A stretch of DNA of 64,000 nucleotides from Sternotherus odoratus (GCA_032164245.1 JAVMKO010000009.1:80423212-80487211); one strand, 5' to 3'; shown: positions 12,130 to 24,747, counted from the stretch's first letter. Numbers and translations are program-made. The notes: generated from the sequence alone by a model not told the origin.

Positions 12130-12535
12130 AACCAGTGTCATCAAAAACATCCCCAAATGGACTGATAGTCAAAGGAGAATGGAAGTTTTACAACTCTTTT
12201 GTGACTCTCTTTCACACAACGCACAGTCAACCTGGGGAACTCCTTGCCAGAGGATGTTGTGAAGGCCAAGACTATAACAGGATTAAAAAAAGAACTAAAT
12301 ACATTCATGGAGGAGAGGTCCATCAATGGTTATTAGTCAAGATGGGCAAGGATGGTGTCCCTAGCCTCTGTTTGCCAGAATCTGGGAATGGGGAACAGGG
12401 GATGGATCACTTGATGGTTACCTGTTCTGTTCATTCCCTCTGGGGCACTTGGCATTGGCCACTGTCGGAAGTCAGAATACAGGGCTAAATGGACCATTGG
12501 TCTGACCCAGTATGGCTGTTCTTATGTTCTCACTG
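12130..12535 (+). mobile_element. CR1-type LINE 3' end with ORF2 C-terminus
   Basis: The + strand around 12215-12335 encodes TQRTVNLGNSLPEDVVKAKT, then an acidic/aliphatic end terminating at a stop (ERSINGY then TAG). This is the canonical C-terminus of CR1 ORF2. The 3' UTR follows: GGGGAACAGGGGATGGATCA, GGTCTGACCCAGTATGGCTG and the terminal TTCTTATGTTCT. It is 5' truncated to about 400 bp. The reading frame is open at the end, but everything upstream is missing, so it is non-functional. Confidence 0.85.
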
Positions 12536-13249
12536 AAAAATGGAAGGTGTTTGGTCGACAATTTAATGTACAGAATGATCTTGGAATTAAAAGCATATTT
12601 CTTTTCCAGGTAAGACTATTGTCCTCTGTCCACAGAATGGATGCAGGCACCCTGCTCCCTCCCTCTGACCCACCAGTGTGACCAAGCTCTGACCCCTCTT
12701 GAGGCAAGAGGGTGATTAGACCTTTGTGCCCATTTATTGCTTGGCTTTTCTGCTGAGATTGTTAACAATGGTGCTGGCTGTTGACAGAACGTGTGTTCTG
12801 TGATGGGGTCGCCTGTCTACTCAAAAAGAAATGAGAGAGTCCAAGGGTCTGGATGTGGCCCTCCAACATCCAGTGGACCAATCCGAAGTGGCCAGCGAGA
12901 GCTTTGCCATTGATTTAAGGAGGGGTTGAATCGGGCATCCTGTCCGGATTCAGATTGGTGCCCACTACCAGTCCCCTAGCTTAGACAACGTACCTACTTC
13001 CCAAAAACCTGGGTTATAGAATAAGCACATTTGAAATCGGTAGCTAATTCCAGCAGCTAGAGTGACATTGAATTAGCTCAGGGCAGCCCTTTGCCAACAC
13101 CAAATAGGTACGATAATTCACAAGTAATAAATAGTAGGTCAAACCAATATGCTCTCAGTGCCACTGTAAATGTTAGTCATTCCCATCCTTTAAACAGGCC
13201 CAAACCTTCCTCCCTCCTCTATGGATGTGAAAGTCCATCTCTCCCTTTG
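12536..13249. other. non-coding, nothing recognised
   Basis: No supported exon, repeat or RNA gene. Confidence 0.4.
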
Positions 13250-13942
13250 TAAGCTAGCGGGCACTCACCCCGGCGGTGCCTCCTGCTGGTCCGTCCGGGA
13301 ATTCAGCTCTCCAGCCTCCGGAGCGCCCTCTGCCGGCCGAAGTCCCGCTCCTACTCCGGCCCCGTGTCCCTCCCGGACCCCGGTGCCCTCTAGCTGAGGG
13401 TGCTGCACCCCTGCAGAACCCCCTCAAGTCTAAGAGTCTCCCCTCCCTGGGGAACCCTCCACCCACTATCCCCACCAGACTTGGCCACTGCCAGTCACCA
13501 CTTGCCCCCGCTCACTGAGGCAGACTGCAGTATCATGGCCTCTCATCACCGGCAAAGGGGGTTGGCCTGCTGCTTCTAATTCTAGCCCCGGGGCTGCCTC
13601 CCTGCAACCCCTGGGTCGGGCCTGCTGTCAGGCCCTGCAACCTGGGGCTCCCAGGCTAGAACCTCCCCAGCTCCTACCGCCTGGCCCCAGCCCTGCACCA
13701 GTCTAGGTACCCTGTTCAGGCTCCCCGCAGCTAGGCCTGCCTTCCTCTGGAGACAGAGGAGACTGACTCCCTGTCTCTGCCTCCCAGCCTTTTTATCAGG
13801 CCTGCCAGTGTTTGGGGCGTGGCCACCCAGCTGAGCCTACTCCCTAATCAGGCCTGGGAGTTTGCTGGCTCCCGGCCACAACCCCTTCCCTGGGCTATTC
13901 CAGCCCTTTCAGGCAGGGAGCGGGTGGTCACCCCGCTACACC
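13250..13942 (-). repeat. GC-rich block, possible solo LTR
   Basis: The block is sharply bounded and GC-rich inside AT-rich DNA. Read on the - strand it begins TGTAGCGGGGTGACCACCCG. It has a TATA-like GATAAAAAGG about 150 nt in, then a transcribed-looking GC-rich part. TG at the left and a TATA box followed by an R-like segment are the arrangement expected of a retrotransposon LTR. No matching CA-ended duplication or internal coding region is visible, so the solo LTR call is an inference. The open frames on both strands around 13254-13518 reflect base composition, not coding. Confidence 0.35.
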
Positions 13943-16393
13943 CTCCAAGCACACCGTGGCGCCCTTGTGGCTCCGTTGGATGATGTGGGTATAAGTAATA
14001 ATATTTAGTATTTATATGGCACACGACCTACTCCTATGGCTGTACAGACCGTAGGGGCTAGATTGCCACTTGTCCTGTAGACCCACTTGCGGCCTGCGAT
14101 GCTGGTCTCGGCACAGACGAGATTAACCCTAGTCAATTAATCCTGGGGCAATTCAGCCAGGCACTGCCCCTTCCTAACGGCTGACTGCAAAATGGCAGCC
14201 TTGCCTTGCACCATTAATCCTCACCACGCTTATTTTATTTACCTCCAGTGCTGGCAACATCCAATAGCGCCGCTGGAGTCCAACTCTCCATTACCCTGCA
14301 TCTTCCATGGTCATTGATGCTGGTGCAGGGTGGGTGGATGACATGACTGTTCCGACATAGCACTGCTTTACCCCCTCCTTTGTCAACGGCTGCAGAGCCA
14401 TGGGGCACCAGACACCGTGGGACAGTTTTGCTACAAACATGGTTTTTGGTGGGGAGGTGGGAAATCCCCCTTCAAACAAACAAACACACACACACTCTAA
14501 TCACGTAGGAGGACACTTGCTCAGCATATAGGCAAATCAGCATGATGTAAAGGGTGCTCTCAAGCTACTGTATTAGCAAACAGTAGTAAAGTAAAATTGC
14601 TTTGCTAATAGAGTGGGGTCCTAGTCCCCCACTGAGGCTTCTATGTGCTATGGTAATGCCAATAAATAATAATAATTAATAATGGATTGCTTGATCATGA
14701 ACCTCTCAGACCAAATCTCTCTACTTCAGTAACAGAGTTAATCGAATAGGAAAGTGAGAATTTGTCCCATTGCTGTGCTTTTCTAAATCCTATCTCTATG
14801 GCAGGGGAGGGGATATTTTTTTAACAGGAATTAAGTGTCTGAAATTGTTTAGCGGGGGTGGTGTTGCTTCTGGCCATGCAAGTCAACCCACTTTAAATAG
14901 GATAAATGAATGGGAGCTTCAAGGTAGGATCAGCTGTTTATTTACACCCATTGTCTCCTTGTTTCCCACACAAATATATTCCGTGTTTAAAATGTATAAA
15001 GCTGGGCAAGTCCTTCTCACGCTGTTCTCAGTAAAATATTGCTCGCCGCATCTCTCTGAGGGGCTCCTGACAAATAGGGTCTTGTTGTCTAACTTTCTCT
15101 CTGCCGAGGTTAATGATTAAGTGGTTCAGAAGGTTAATTCCTGGAGATAGTGTTGTCTTTGGCTCGAACAGATGTTGGTGGTGCTTTAATGTGGTTATCA
15201 AACTCCGCTGCCCTTCATTCTTGGCTCTGTGCAGCCCTGGGTATTGTTCAACAATGCATTCCAGGCCCACTCTATGGAGATCCGGCAGAGCCGAACATAC
15301 CATCGCATTTCTTCTGCAGAGCATGGGCTTTTCGGAGGTCACCGTGTATATTGACAATATACAGCACGTAACCCGATCATGCCAGACTTGATCTTTAAAA
15401 GATCTGTAAATATTTGTGGGTGCATAAAGATACAGAATTCCTTTGGATGCTCTGATTGAACAATCTGCAAAGCTACTCACACGCATTATATCTTCAAATC
15501 TTTTAATAGCCCCTATAGAGTCGTGATTACCATGCTCCCTTGTGTAACTCCACCTTCTTTTCCTCCCCTCCCCCGTCAGAGCCTCATATCTTGTTAGAAG
15601 ATATGAATCTGAAAAGCGTCTGAAATAATGTGTTGTACAATCAGTACCTATAACAGTCTCTTAAACCATTTAGGAGGCGCCAAACTACAAGAACCATTTA
15701 CAATGCTTGGGACTGTCTCATCATACTACAGAGGTATGAAATGTTTCCTAACTAGATAAATGTGTAAGTCCCTTGATTTCCACTCTCATCATGCAACAGC
15801 TGCCTGATATTGTCTTGAAGCAAAGGAAAGAAAATTTTTTTACGTGTTTTGGGGCACAATTGTATAAATTTGCCAGGTCTCTTTTTAGTTTCTTTCCAAT
15901 CGTTGCTCCAGGACCAGTTCTCAGAAGCATTTACCGACGCTCAAAGCATTTGTCCCAATCACGTCTGAGCATTTCTAGCCCTGGCAGGAAGAAAGGCACT
16001 GGACATTAAAATCCCACCTTTCTGATTTCCATCTTGCTTTTTATGATTCTGATGTGATTAGCCCCCACTACCACACAAATAGTTAGAGAGGCAATCCAAG
16101 CTTTTAGCTGGTAGAAAGGATTCAGTTTTAGTTCTGGAGAGAGTGACTGGGATAATCATGTGATAATTAATTCGGGCGGAAACAAGAAAAATGGTAAACG
16201 TAGTAGTGTATTAAGGTCTGTAATCTAACGACCCGCCAGAATTAAGAAACATATGCCTAATGCCACTGAGATCAACCCCCTTTGGCTTACTTTAAAAGGA
16301 GTGGCACATGTAAATCAGAGGGAAGAATTTAGACCAGAGACCTTACAGAAGGAAAACAATGTTGTATCGGGTATCCAAGTAAATGAGGGGAGC
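13943..16393. other. non-coding, no gene seen
   Basis: Nothing supportable. The longest open frame (- strand 15028-15486, 152 codons) has no domain, no splice context and overlaps open frames on the + strand, so I treat it as chance. A (CA)n tract lies at about 14480-14495. Confidence 0.4.
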
Positions 16394-16517
16394 TAGGGTG
16401 ACCAGACAGCAAAAATTAAAAATTGGGATGGGGGTTGGAGGTAATAGGACCCTATATAAGTAAAAAGACCCAAAAATAGGGACTGTCCCTATAAAATCGG
16501 GACATCTGGTCACCCTA
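16394..16517 (+). mobile_element. hAT-type MITE with 8-bp target duplication
   Basis: The ends are TAGGGTGACCAGAC and GTC(A)CCCTA-type inverted repeats (TAGGGTGACC against GGTCACCCTA). They are flanked by an exact 8-bp duplication, AGGGGAGC, at 16386-16393 and 16518-16525. An 8-bp duplication is the hallmark of hAT transposition. The inside carries AAAATTGGGATGGGGGTTGG, CCTATATAAG and GGGACTGTCCCTATAAAATC. Related copies are at 31610-31734 (full length) and 52479-52552 (truncated). It has no coding capacity. Confidence 0.85.
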
Positions 16518-17802
16518 AGGGGAGCCCATAGTGTCAGTAAAATCCACAGACTTGAATGCAGCCAGAATCCAACAACAACAGAGCCTGGCTCCCCTACGGC
16601 AGACAACTGGAGGTAGGCAGTGCTCTGCCTAAATAGAGCACTTGTTCACCTTCAATTGCCTCCTGCCTCTCTCAGACATTCCCCTGCAACCCAGCCAAGG
16701 GGTTGGGAAACCATTACTGGATCTGCTGGCACAGGCTAGCTTCCTAGAAGCGCAGTACACGCTCAAGGATTTAGTGTACTTTTAAATAACTCAGGGTGGT
16801 GTACCCACGACTTCACTTAGCAGGCTGATTCACACTCTGATAGACCTCCATGTTAGACATTTCCTGATACTGGATTTACATTTTCTTTGGTTCAATTTCC
16901 TCCCATTACTGTCCCCATGGCCCATTTCTCCTTGTGCAGCCAAACTGCCTGCTTATTTGCATATGCTACTAAAGTAGGTGCGTGCTCAAACGTTTGGCAA
17001 AGCCCCACTAGCTGTGCTGTGGTGCATTCATCGTTTGAAAAGGCACCGTTGCACTAATTGCACGGGAAAGCCAGGAGCACGATGAGAATTTCTAAAAACC
17101 TGGCCCTTAATAATCGGGAGCACCGAACTCCTATCTTACTGACATCTCCCCGATGCTACCAGGGGGAAAATCCACACCCATGTCACGTCATCACCAGCCT
17201 CTCAATGGAGTCAATCAGTGTCGTCCCCTTGAGCCTAACTGATATAAAGAGGATAACGATCAGACTGGATGGGCTCAGAAAGTTGGCTTTTTTCAATAGG
17301 TGGCGGAGGGTACTGAATTCAGCATTCCACAGCTGCACTGGGGAGGCCAGACTGAGTTTTAGACAACACCACAGGTACATTTTGGCTTAACTGGACTTTG
17401 TTGAACTCTCTTATGCTTCCTTGAAATATTAACAATATTGATCGTCTAAATATGAAGGGCCGGATTGGCACTGGGCTTCCAAAAACGTATTCTGGAAAAT
17501 TGCAAGTGTGTATGAAATCCAGTACGTGTACATGCAGAATGGAGGATTGGGGGCTAATTTGCATCCCTACATGCCCCTTTCCACTTATAAAGGCAGTCTT
17601 CACATTTGCAAATGGGTGCTTTTGCAACATACGCATGACAACGGCTAGCTGCCTGTCTTGGAAAATTTGATCCTAAAATTTTAATGTTAACTTTTGTAAT
17701 AAATATGAGTCTAATGACTGAATTAATGAACTGCATTGCACTCAAGTCTCTGATCTGATTGCTATCTCAGAATTCTAACTATATCAAAAACTGACTGTAA
17801 CC
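16518..17802. other. non-coding, nothing recognised
   Basis: No supported feature. Open frames of 60-110 codons on both strands overlap each other and look random. Confidence 0.4.
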
Positions 17803-18062
17803 GTATCTATACAGTGGAGTATCGTGCCACGGGGGTGTGATTTGTAATGCTCACTAATGTGCTGCACATTAACTGATCCTTGTACACCCGGCTGGTGTGC
17901 TTTAACATAGTGCTGTTTGAAACAATACTACGGTAATGATCACTAGGGGACCTTTAATGTGCACCGGCAGGGCCTATACAGACCAATGAATGTACAACAC
18001 ACTTGTGAGTTTTAGAAATAAAACCCCCATAGAGCACGTTACCTCACCTTGTAGACAAGCTT
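17803..18062. mobile_element. possible MITE
   Basis: CCGTATCTATACAGTGG at the left resembles the reverse complement of the right end (GCTTGTCTACAAGGTGAGG). The inside has a repetitive-looking core with ATGTGCACCGGCAGGGC. Such 'GTCTACA' ended elements are frequent in reptiles. No clean duplication is visible, so the limits are approximate. Confidence 0.35.
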
Positions 18063-18539
18063 CTCGGTGTTGCTAACACTCATGATTTTAGCATGAGTTT
18101 CAGGATATTTGGTGTTTTTCTAAAAGCCTCAGCTCCTGGAGTCAGGGGATACCCAGAAAATCTCAGTGTTTGTTTATTTTTTAACAAGGAAGTTTCTAGA
18201 ACCTGTGGTTGCACAGAAAAGCTTGACTACGTGGTCCAAATGCACCTGAAAGCAACGAAAAAGAACTCAAAATGGATTTTAAAAAATCATGAACTGTAAG
18301 TCCATCTCGTGAGTTTTGAATGCTCGGGCGTGGCAGTCCTGGAAAGGGGCCATTACTGGGGGGTACTAGTTACTGCTCAAGTAGATCAAACGGGAAGGTC
18401 CTAGCTCCTTGCTTCCCTTGAATTTAATATGCTAGATGAAATTTTGAATTCAACTCCATAAATAAACGGGTTCAGGTCCAATTAAGCCATCTCAGAAGGG
18501 CAGTTTCAAAGGATTTGTTTCTCACTTCGTGGTAAGCAT

Positions 18540-18620
18540 GAAAAGCCCATTTTTAAAAAGTGTTTAGGCGCCTAGTGGGATTTTCAAAAGCACCTGGGTG
18601 CCCAGCATGCCCCAAAATAG
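18540..18620. repeat. old reptilian repeat fragment
   Basis: GTTTAGGCGCCTAGTGGGAT followed by TTTCAAAAGCACCTGGGTGC is the short 'GGATTTTCAAAAG' repeat phrase that recurs in several degraded forms in this window. Only a fragment is visible. Confidence 0.35.
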
Positions 18621-18829
18621 GCTTGCAGACCCCCACGCAGATGGGGGTGAAGGAGCAGTGCTGGGCTAAGATGGCATTGCCCCATAGCCACTGCAGAGAA
18701 TGCTTCAATAGGGGATCTGCTGTAAAGGGGAGACAAGCAGGGGAAGAGAGGGAAGGAGAGGTTGTCCAAAAGGAAGAAACCAGTTGGCGTCTTCTGGGAA
18801 CAGAGCGATCCACAGGGGTGAGAGCCAGA

Positions 18830-19488
18830 CAGCCCTGGATTAACCATTAAGCAAAATAAGCACGTGCTTAGGGCCTCAAGTAAAGAGGGGCCCCATAGAG
18901 GTTTTTTCCAGTGCCGGATTTACAATGAAAAAACAAAATTCAGTCATGCTGAACTTCATAAAATAATTGTAGAAGACCATATTGAGTCGCCTTTCCAAAT
19001 GTAGACATTTGCTTCCGTATATTTTTAACATTAATGGTCACAAATTGCACAGCTGAGCGTTCATTTTCTCGGTTGAAGTATATTAAAAATCAGAACAACT
19101 ATGCGACAAGACAGGCTGGATGCCTTATCTCTGCTAAGTATTGAAGCCGATTTGTTACGTCAGATTAATTTTGAGGATACGATCAAAGACTTTGCAATTA
19201 AAAAATGCAGGAGAAAACTTTTTGTAGTATAAATAAAGTTATAAGTAAACAACAGTAAACATTATTTTGCATCTTTGATTCGTGTAAGTTAAAATGCTAT
19301 GTATCTTCAAGGCAGGAAAGCAATGGAATAATAGGTGTTTTGTTTCACACAAATAATGATATTTATCCATTAGAATATATATATTTTATGGTTTACTATT
19401 GTTTTTATTTTGTATTACATATATGGTATATGGGGGTACCATAATCTTTTCAGTGTTTAGGGCCTCTAAAGGTGTTAATCCAGCCCTG
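18830..19488 (+). mobile_element. hAT transposon remnant, 659 bp, exact 8-bp target duplication
   Basis: Terminal inverted repeats of CAG...CTGGATTAAC form (CAGCCCTGGATTAAC at the left; the right end reverse-complements to CAGGGCTGGATTAAC). They are bounded by an identical 8-bp duplication, GAGCCAGA, at 18822-18829 and 19489-19496. The element is an internally deleted hAT: only the final part of the transposase gene survives (19051-19232), followed by AATAAA at 19232-19237. The matching GGGCCTC near both ends supports the boundary. Confidence 0.9.
19051..19232 (+). pseudogene. hAT transposase C-terminus (dimerisation domain) remnant
   Basis: This is the tail of a hAT-family transposase, the C-terminal dimerisation (hATC) region. 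The first part reads AERSFSRLKYIKNQNNYAT. After a one-base frame break near 19110 it continues DRLDALSLLSIEADLLRQIN and runs to a stop after KKCRRKLFVV. The ERSFSRLK..K...R..M/DRL pattern is the conserved hATC signature also found in ZBED/ZMYM-type domesticated proteins. The catalytic part is absent and the frame is broken, so this is a fossil. Confidence 0.8.
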
Positions 19489-19496
19489 GAGCCAGA

Positions 19497-22161
19497 GTTA
19501 CCTTCACGAAGTGCCCATTTCTTCACCAGCTTCTCAGGAGCTCTGTTGGGGTCCATATATGAAGCATCTTCCAATTATGGTGGAAAATATGGGATCAGAC
19601 TTATCTGCTCTGGCAGCTCATTTCATAGCACGGCCCCCTGACTGAGAGGGCCTGGTTTGTTCACTTTATCTACGGGGCCTTCACTCTTCAAGCTCTGAAT
19701 ATGATACAGATCAAAATAGAGTCCTGAGAGATTGCCAAGAAAGCAGGGCATCCACAAGGACCTTTAGCCATTCCGAGTCTAGAGCTGGATAGAGGGGCTT
19801 TCAAAGCCCTCAGTCCTGGGCTTATCCCAATTCTTGTATGGCCTAAAGACTTGCCATGCCAGCTGGGATAGCCTCTGTCAAGGTCCCCCTCTGAGTCACA
19901 GTAGAAGCAGGCTCCCTGTATGTGGAATCTAGCACAATAAGATGATCCCTTTCCAGCCCGAGAAGGAACCTCCCGGCTCTGCAGCCACTCCTTGCCCACA
20001 AGGAAGCAGAAAAAGGTTGAGATTCCCTCTTCATCCATCAGGCAGCAGGAATAGGAGCCTCGACCCCTAAAGATCCTCCACGCTCTCTCCAAGAAAGCAG
20101 CAGGAAAACGGGGTCCATGCTAGAGAAGTTCCTCTCCCCTTTCTTCAGAGGCAGCAGAAGCTCTCTCTCTCTCTGACTCTGAGCATGATGGAGGGAGATA
20201 ATCATAGTGATCAGAGGATCTTAAGGGGGTAAAGAGATTTGTGGAGTCCCTTGAGGTTTGGGGGATGTTTTTGTTTTGAAATTTAATCTAATTATACTTT
20301 ATTAAAAGTTGTTTAAAAAAAAAGGTTGAAATTAACAAAATTGTTCTGTTGACCCATTTTTTTTAAAAAAAAGATCTTGGGTTTTTTTTAGTTTGCAAAT
20401 ATTTTTGAGAATTTGTCTTTGCCCTGATTGAAGATGGGGAAATAATTCCAAACTTTTACAAATATTTACAGATGGAGAAAACTGCTTCTCACCCAACTCT
20501 AGTTGTGACCTGCACGGCAGGGTCTAAAGCCAAAGGCTGCGAGCAGCATGGTGAAATTTGATGGGGGGGCGAAGAGGGCTTCCTGTCATTTGCAATGATC
20601 CTGCAAGATACAGAACGCCTCTTACAAGGTACTGAGCATCCTCAGCCTTGTAAGAGTTGATGGTGCAAAGCCTCTCCCAGGATCAGGTCCTCTGCAAGTT
20701 GCATGTACTTTTAAGAGTGCTCTTCATGCTCAGTAGTAGCTTTAATAGCATCAGATGAGGTATCACTGGTCACATTCATGAAGAACGTTAAGAGAATTCA
20801 TTGTTGAGTCAACAGAATGACTGGTTTCTTGATTGTTCAAAGTCAGTAGCGAGTTTAAAAAAAATAAAAAATGCTTTTCTTGCAAGGCCGATGTGACGTT
20901 TCAGTTGCAAAGTCCTGTAGTGAATTCCTGACTCAGTCAGACACACATACACACAGGAAACAGTCTAATGACCATCAGGGGTGGTGCTATGTCATGACAG
21001 AGAGCCGTTAGTTTCATTCTTTTTCAAGTAATTCTCATAGGCAGATGATTTATTTCCTTAAATGATGTCCACTTAAATGCGGCATCATTTTATCCACTGC
21101 CTCTGACAGCCCTGAATCTACCTTCTTCTGGATTTGTTTGTGAAAGGGCAGCGTTTACTCATAATGCCTTATTCTGGTAATAAGTAATACTGCCTTTACT
21201 TTCGTCTTTCTCCTTTCTTCGTCCTCCGGGTCCCAGAAACAGGTACCCAGAATAGAATCCCTAATACTGTACTTTCCGGTTTGCTGACATGGCCTCAGGA
21301 AGCCAGCAGAGTTTGGTTGGAATGGAGGACAATGTTTGCAAAGTTTGGGGGCAAATGGACAAAGGATTCAGGAAACAACATTTAGGAAGTGGAGTGGGAG
21401 GAGAGCTGCTTCACTTTTGGAAAACTGGTCTGATTTATTTGTTTTTGTATTATTGTCTCAAAAATGGCTTGTTCTAGAAACTGCAGGTTTGATTTATCCT
21501 GTTGTCTTTATTGATGTCTGTCTGCATTTCTTCAGGGAGATGTGGAGTTAATTTTAGTCACCTAGGAAAACCTGATGAGTATTTCAGGGTTCATAAACTC
21601 TAAGGGATAATGGCATCTGGAACTTTCACTTTAAGAGAGAGGTAATTGTCTAACCCTTTTGCTCCATAGGGGTGGGACCTAGGCAAAGAGGAAAAATTGC
21701 TACCAGGTGGCTGTATTTGGTTGATAGGTCTGACCACAGGTAGGGCAAGGGTAGGAAGTCCAGGAGGAGAGATTGGGGCATGTTATCAGAGGCTTAATTG
21801 AAGGCCACAGGAGTAAGGTCAGCAGCAGCAGAAAGCAGAACCCTGTTGACCATGCAGAGGAGACTGGGTTCTGTGTAATGGCCCGTGGAAGACCCACAAC
21901 TGTAACTGGCCCAGGATCCTGCTCTGGGAAAGGTGGATGGAGAGATGAGAGCTGCTTTCTCAAGTTCTTTGCTAATAAAGGGTCATAAGAACATATTCAG
22001 GGAGGGTGTTTTAGGAAGAAGGTAGACGTGGCATAAACTAGATTGCTAGAACAGGTGCAAGAGGCTAGGGGGAGCTATTGACTGCGATTAGGGTGCCCAC
22101 CCATCTGGATTTTACCCAGACAGTCAGGTTTTTGGCTTCTGTGTCCAGTGCGATACAACTA
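19497..22161. other. non-coding, no gene seen
   Basis: Mostly unrecognised. 22089-22155 (GGTGCCCACCCATCTGGATT, GACAGTCAGGTTTTTGGC) looks like an older fragment of a CCCAGACAGTC-type hAT MITE lying directly upstream of the element at 22162. The 134-codon - strand open frame at 19688-20092 has no domain and is rejected. Confidence 0.35.
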
Positions 22162-22576
22162 GGGTTGTCAGGTGCCCAGTTTTCGACTGGAAAGTCAGGT
22201 CAAAAAGGAGATCTGGAAGTGTCCGGTCAGATGCACTGATCAGACACCCAAAGTTCAGTTCTCGCAGGGTGGGCGGAGGCGCTGGGTCATTAAGCCGTGT
22301 CAGCCCCTGGAGCCAGGGCCACCTCCTACCTGTGGGAAGGTTCCTTGTCAGGCTGCAGCAGTTCCTGTCCCGCCCCCAGAGCAGAGGAAATCCAGCTGTC
22401 CGGGGGGGGGGGAGGGGAGGAAGTGGAGATGATCCAGCCAGCAACACAGGTGGTGGGAGAGGAGTGAGCGAAAGGGGAAGGGACATTGAGGAAGAGGAGA
22501 GCCAGGGCAGGGCCTTGAGGGAAGAGGCGGGGTCTCGGAGGTCTGGTTGCCAGCAATTAGAAAGGTGGGAACCCTA
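22162..22576. mobile_element. GC-rich hAT-like non-autonomous element
   Basis: The left end is AGGGTTGTCAGGTGCCCAG and the right end is CAATTAGAAAGGTGGGAACCCT, so AGGGTT and AACCCT are inverted. The inside has a TCCGGTCAGATGCACTGATC core and a G-rich tract at 22400-22425. This is the familiar reptilian 'AGGGTTG(C/T)CA...GGCAACCCT' hAT type. No convincing 8-bp duplication is visible. Long overlapping open frames on both strands are a composition effect. Confidence 0.5.
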
Positions 22577-24350
22577 ACTGCGGTGGCAATATGAGGTACA
22601 AGAGAAGGAGACAAGATTTAGCAGAGGAGAAGGAAAAGGTTCAAGGGAACAGGTCAGTTTCTTGAGGGACTGTATGATGTCTCGTGGATCTTGGACAGAG
22701 AAAAGAAGAAAAAGACGTTTACATGCCAGTGGAGGGAACAGGCCTGTGGGAATGAAAATGGTAAAGTAACAATCTCAGATTGAAGGCAAATTGCCTTTGC
22801 TTGACCCAAGGAGTCTGATGTGCCCAGATGGGGTACAAGGCCTACAAGATGAGGTTGTAAAAGTCAGGGAAAGATCCTGAAGACTCTCGGAGGAACCTCC
22901 AGGTGAAGCATTCCAGTCTGGTTTCTTTCATCCTTTCCTCGCGTTAGGCTGCTAGGCTGGAATTTTGAAAGGCGTCTAAGGGAATTAGGTGCGCAAATCA
23001 CACTTCAATTCAATGGCAGCTGAGTGCTTAACTCCCTTAGGCCCCTTTGAACATCCCAGCTTTGGCAGCTAAAAGTTTCCATGCTGTGGCTATATCGGCA
23101 CTTGTGCTATTCAATAAACTAAATAAACCACTGACTACAGGACTCAGGTAGAGAGATGCGAGACGGCTATAAACACACGTAACCACTGGGTACAGAAATG
23201 AGTTTAACTGGATTAGAAGTCTAGGAAAGCCAATATATAAGTAAGATGAGCATGAACACAATATGGTCCCTGAAAATGCTTTATTGATTTTCTTTTTCAG
23301 AGTGAGCCTGGACATCCCATGAAAGTACTTTTCAGATCATGGGAGTACTTTTCAATACCCAAAAACTAACACAGCTAGATGCCCTCGGCTATTTAAATTC
23401 TCACAGCTTTTTAGAGGCTAGAAATACTTGTGGTGTGATAAAATGTTTCCTTGATCCTCTTTCCTTTCTCCGCTGCACTTTAGAACAATGGAAGTTCACA
23501 ATAGAAATGTTCAATTAACTGTTAAACACTCTCATCAATTCAGGGATCATTTCCCCATCTGATGGATGAATTCAAAATATTTAATTCATCCTAACCATCA
23601 GGCGTAAAAACAGCCCAACTTCTGAGGAGAAAAAAGCAGATGAGCATTTAAATGAACTCGCATATCTTCAAGTGGTATGGCGCAGAAGCGACACTGAATG
23701 TGCAAAGTTTCTGAGTGCGTACGGTGAGATGAAGAACAATGGAAAATGTCTCAAGTTAAGTATTTTCTGTTTGTAACAATTTTGGTAGTGTTTTAAAAAA
23801 CAGTGCAGCGTGCTATATGTAAATGAGAAGTGACCTGTAATTGTACACATCAAATAAAATTACATCTTACAATAGTAAAAAAAAAAGCATAATAAAATAC
23901 AGAAAAGTTCAATTACATACAAATAGCAGAGCTCAAGAGTGAGGAATAAGAGAGCAAAGAGAGAGGATATTATGTATTCTTAGTAAAACTGACTGGTTGG
24001 AGAACTTAAACAAAAAATGGCAATTTTAGGAAGTTTTGCCATTTTTTCACTCCAGTTTCTGATCAGCTTTGATGCTTAGAGATGGAGATCACTGAATCAA
24101 AGAACAGACATCTTCTAGAGCTCTAAATTGTTACAGCCTGGGATTCATTCAGAAATGGATACCACCATGTGACTTTTCCATTTTAAAAACATGATTCATT
24201 TGTCCGTTAGCAATGCTCTTAGCATTTATATTTTCTGGTTTTGATCAATTAACAATAGGTTTATCTCAATTGCAAATAAGTGTTACGGGGGGGGGGATTT
24301 TATTTAATTCAGTTACATTTTCCTACCACTTTATGACATGTATTAATATT
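22577..24350. other. non-coding with old repeat fragment
   Basis: 22960-23060 carries GGCGTCTAAGGGAATTAGGT and, inverted, ACTCCCTTAGGCCCCTTT, an old palindromic repeat fragment. The rest is AT-rich and unrecognised. Poly-G lies at about 24288-24297. Confidence 0.35.
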
Positions 24351-24514
24351 AGCGAGACAAGGTGGGTGAGATAATATCTTTTATTGGGTCAACTTCCCTT
24401 TGAATGTTCTCTTGCAACATGTGTTAACTCCTTATGCTTCACAACCTGTTCCTCCTTGTTTTTAGCTGTGACACTCTCACCTTTCCAAGACCTGAAGAAG
24501 AACACTATGTAAGC
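24351..24514. mobile_element. rearranged Penelope-like fragment
   Basis: The left part (GAGACAAGGTGGGTGAGATA, ATCTTTTATTGGGTCAAC) is one terminal repeat in reverse orientation. The right part (GTTTTTAGCTGTGACACTCT, CCTTTCCAAGACCTGAAGAA, GAACACTATGTAAG) is the forward end of the same family, cut by the hAT element that starts at 24515. CCTGAAGAAGAAC occupies the place of the CUGAUGA box of a hammerhead, but it is mutated and its partner is lost. Confidence 0.5.
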
Positions 24515-24747
24515 CAGGGATCGGCAACCCTTTGGCCCAGGTCCCGCCAGGGCAAACCACCTGGCGGGCTGGGCCAGTTTGTTTACCTGCCGCGTCTGCA
24601 GGTTCGGCCAATCGCATTTTCCACTGGCCACAGTTCGCCGTCCCAGGCCAATGGGGGTTGCAGGAAGCAGCACAAGCCGAGGGATGTGCTGGCCACTGCT
24701 TCCTGCAGCCCCTGTTGGCCTGGAGCGGTGAATCACAGCTAGTGGGC
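24515..24747 (+). mobile_element. hAT (Charlie-like) MITE, 3' truncated
   Basis: It starts with CAGGGATCGGCAACCCTTTG, a typical hAT terminal repeat, and continues with CCACCTGGCGGGC, GTTTGTTTACCTGCCGCGTC and GGCCAATGGGGGTTGCAGG. The centre is itself palindromic (ACTGGCCACAG / GGCCACTGC; GCTTCCTGCAGCC / GGTTGCAGGAAGC). The right terminal repeat is missing, so no duplication can be read. It interrupts the PLE fragment to its left and is therefore younger than it. Confidence 0.65.

Noticed and set aside
15028..15486. 152-codon - strand open frame
   Set aside because: No recognisable domain, unsupported start, overlapping + strand frames; best explained by chance.
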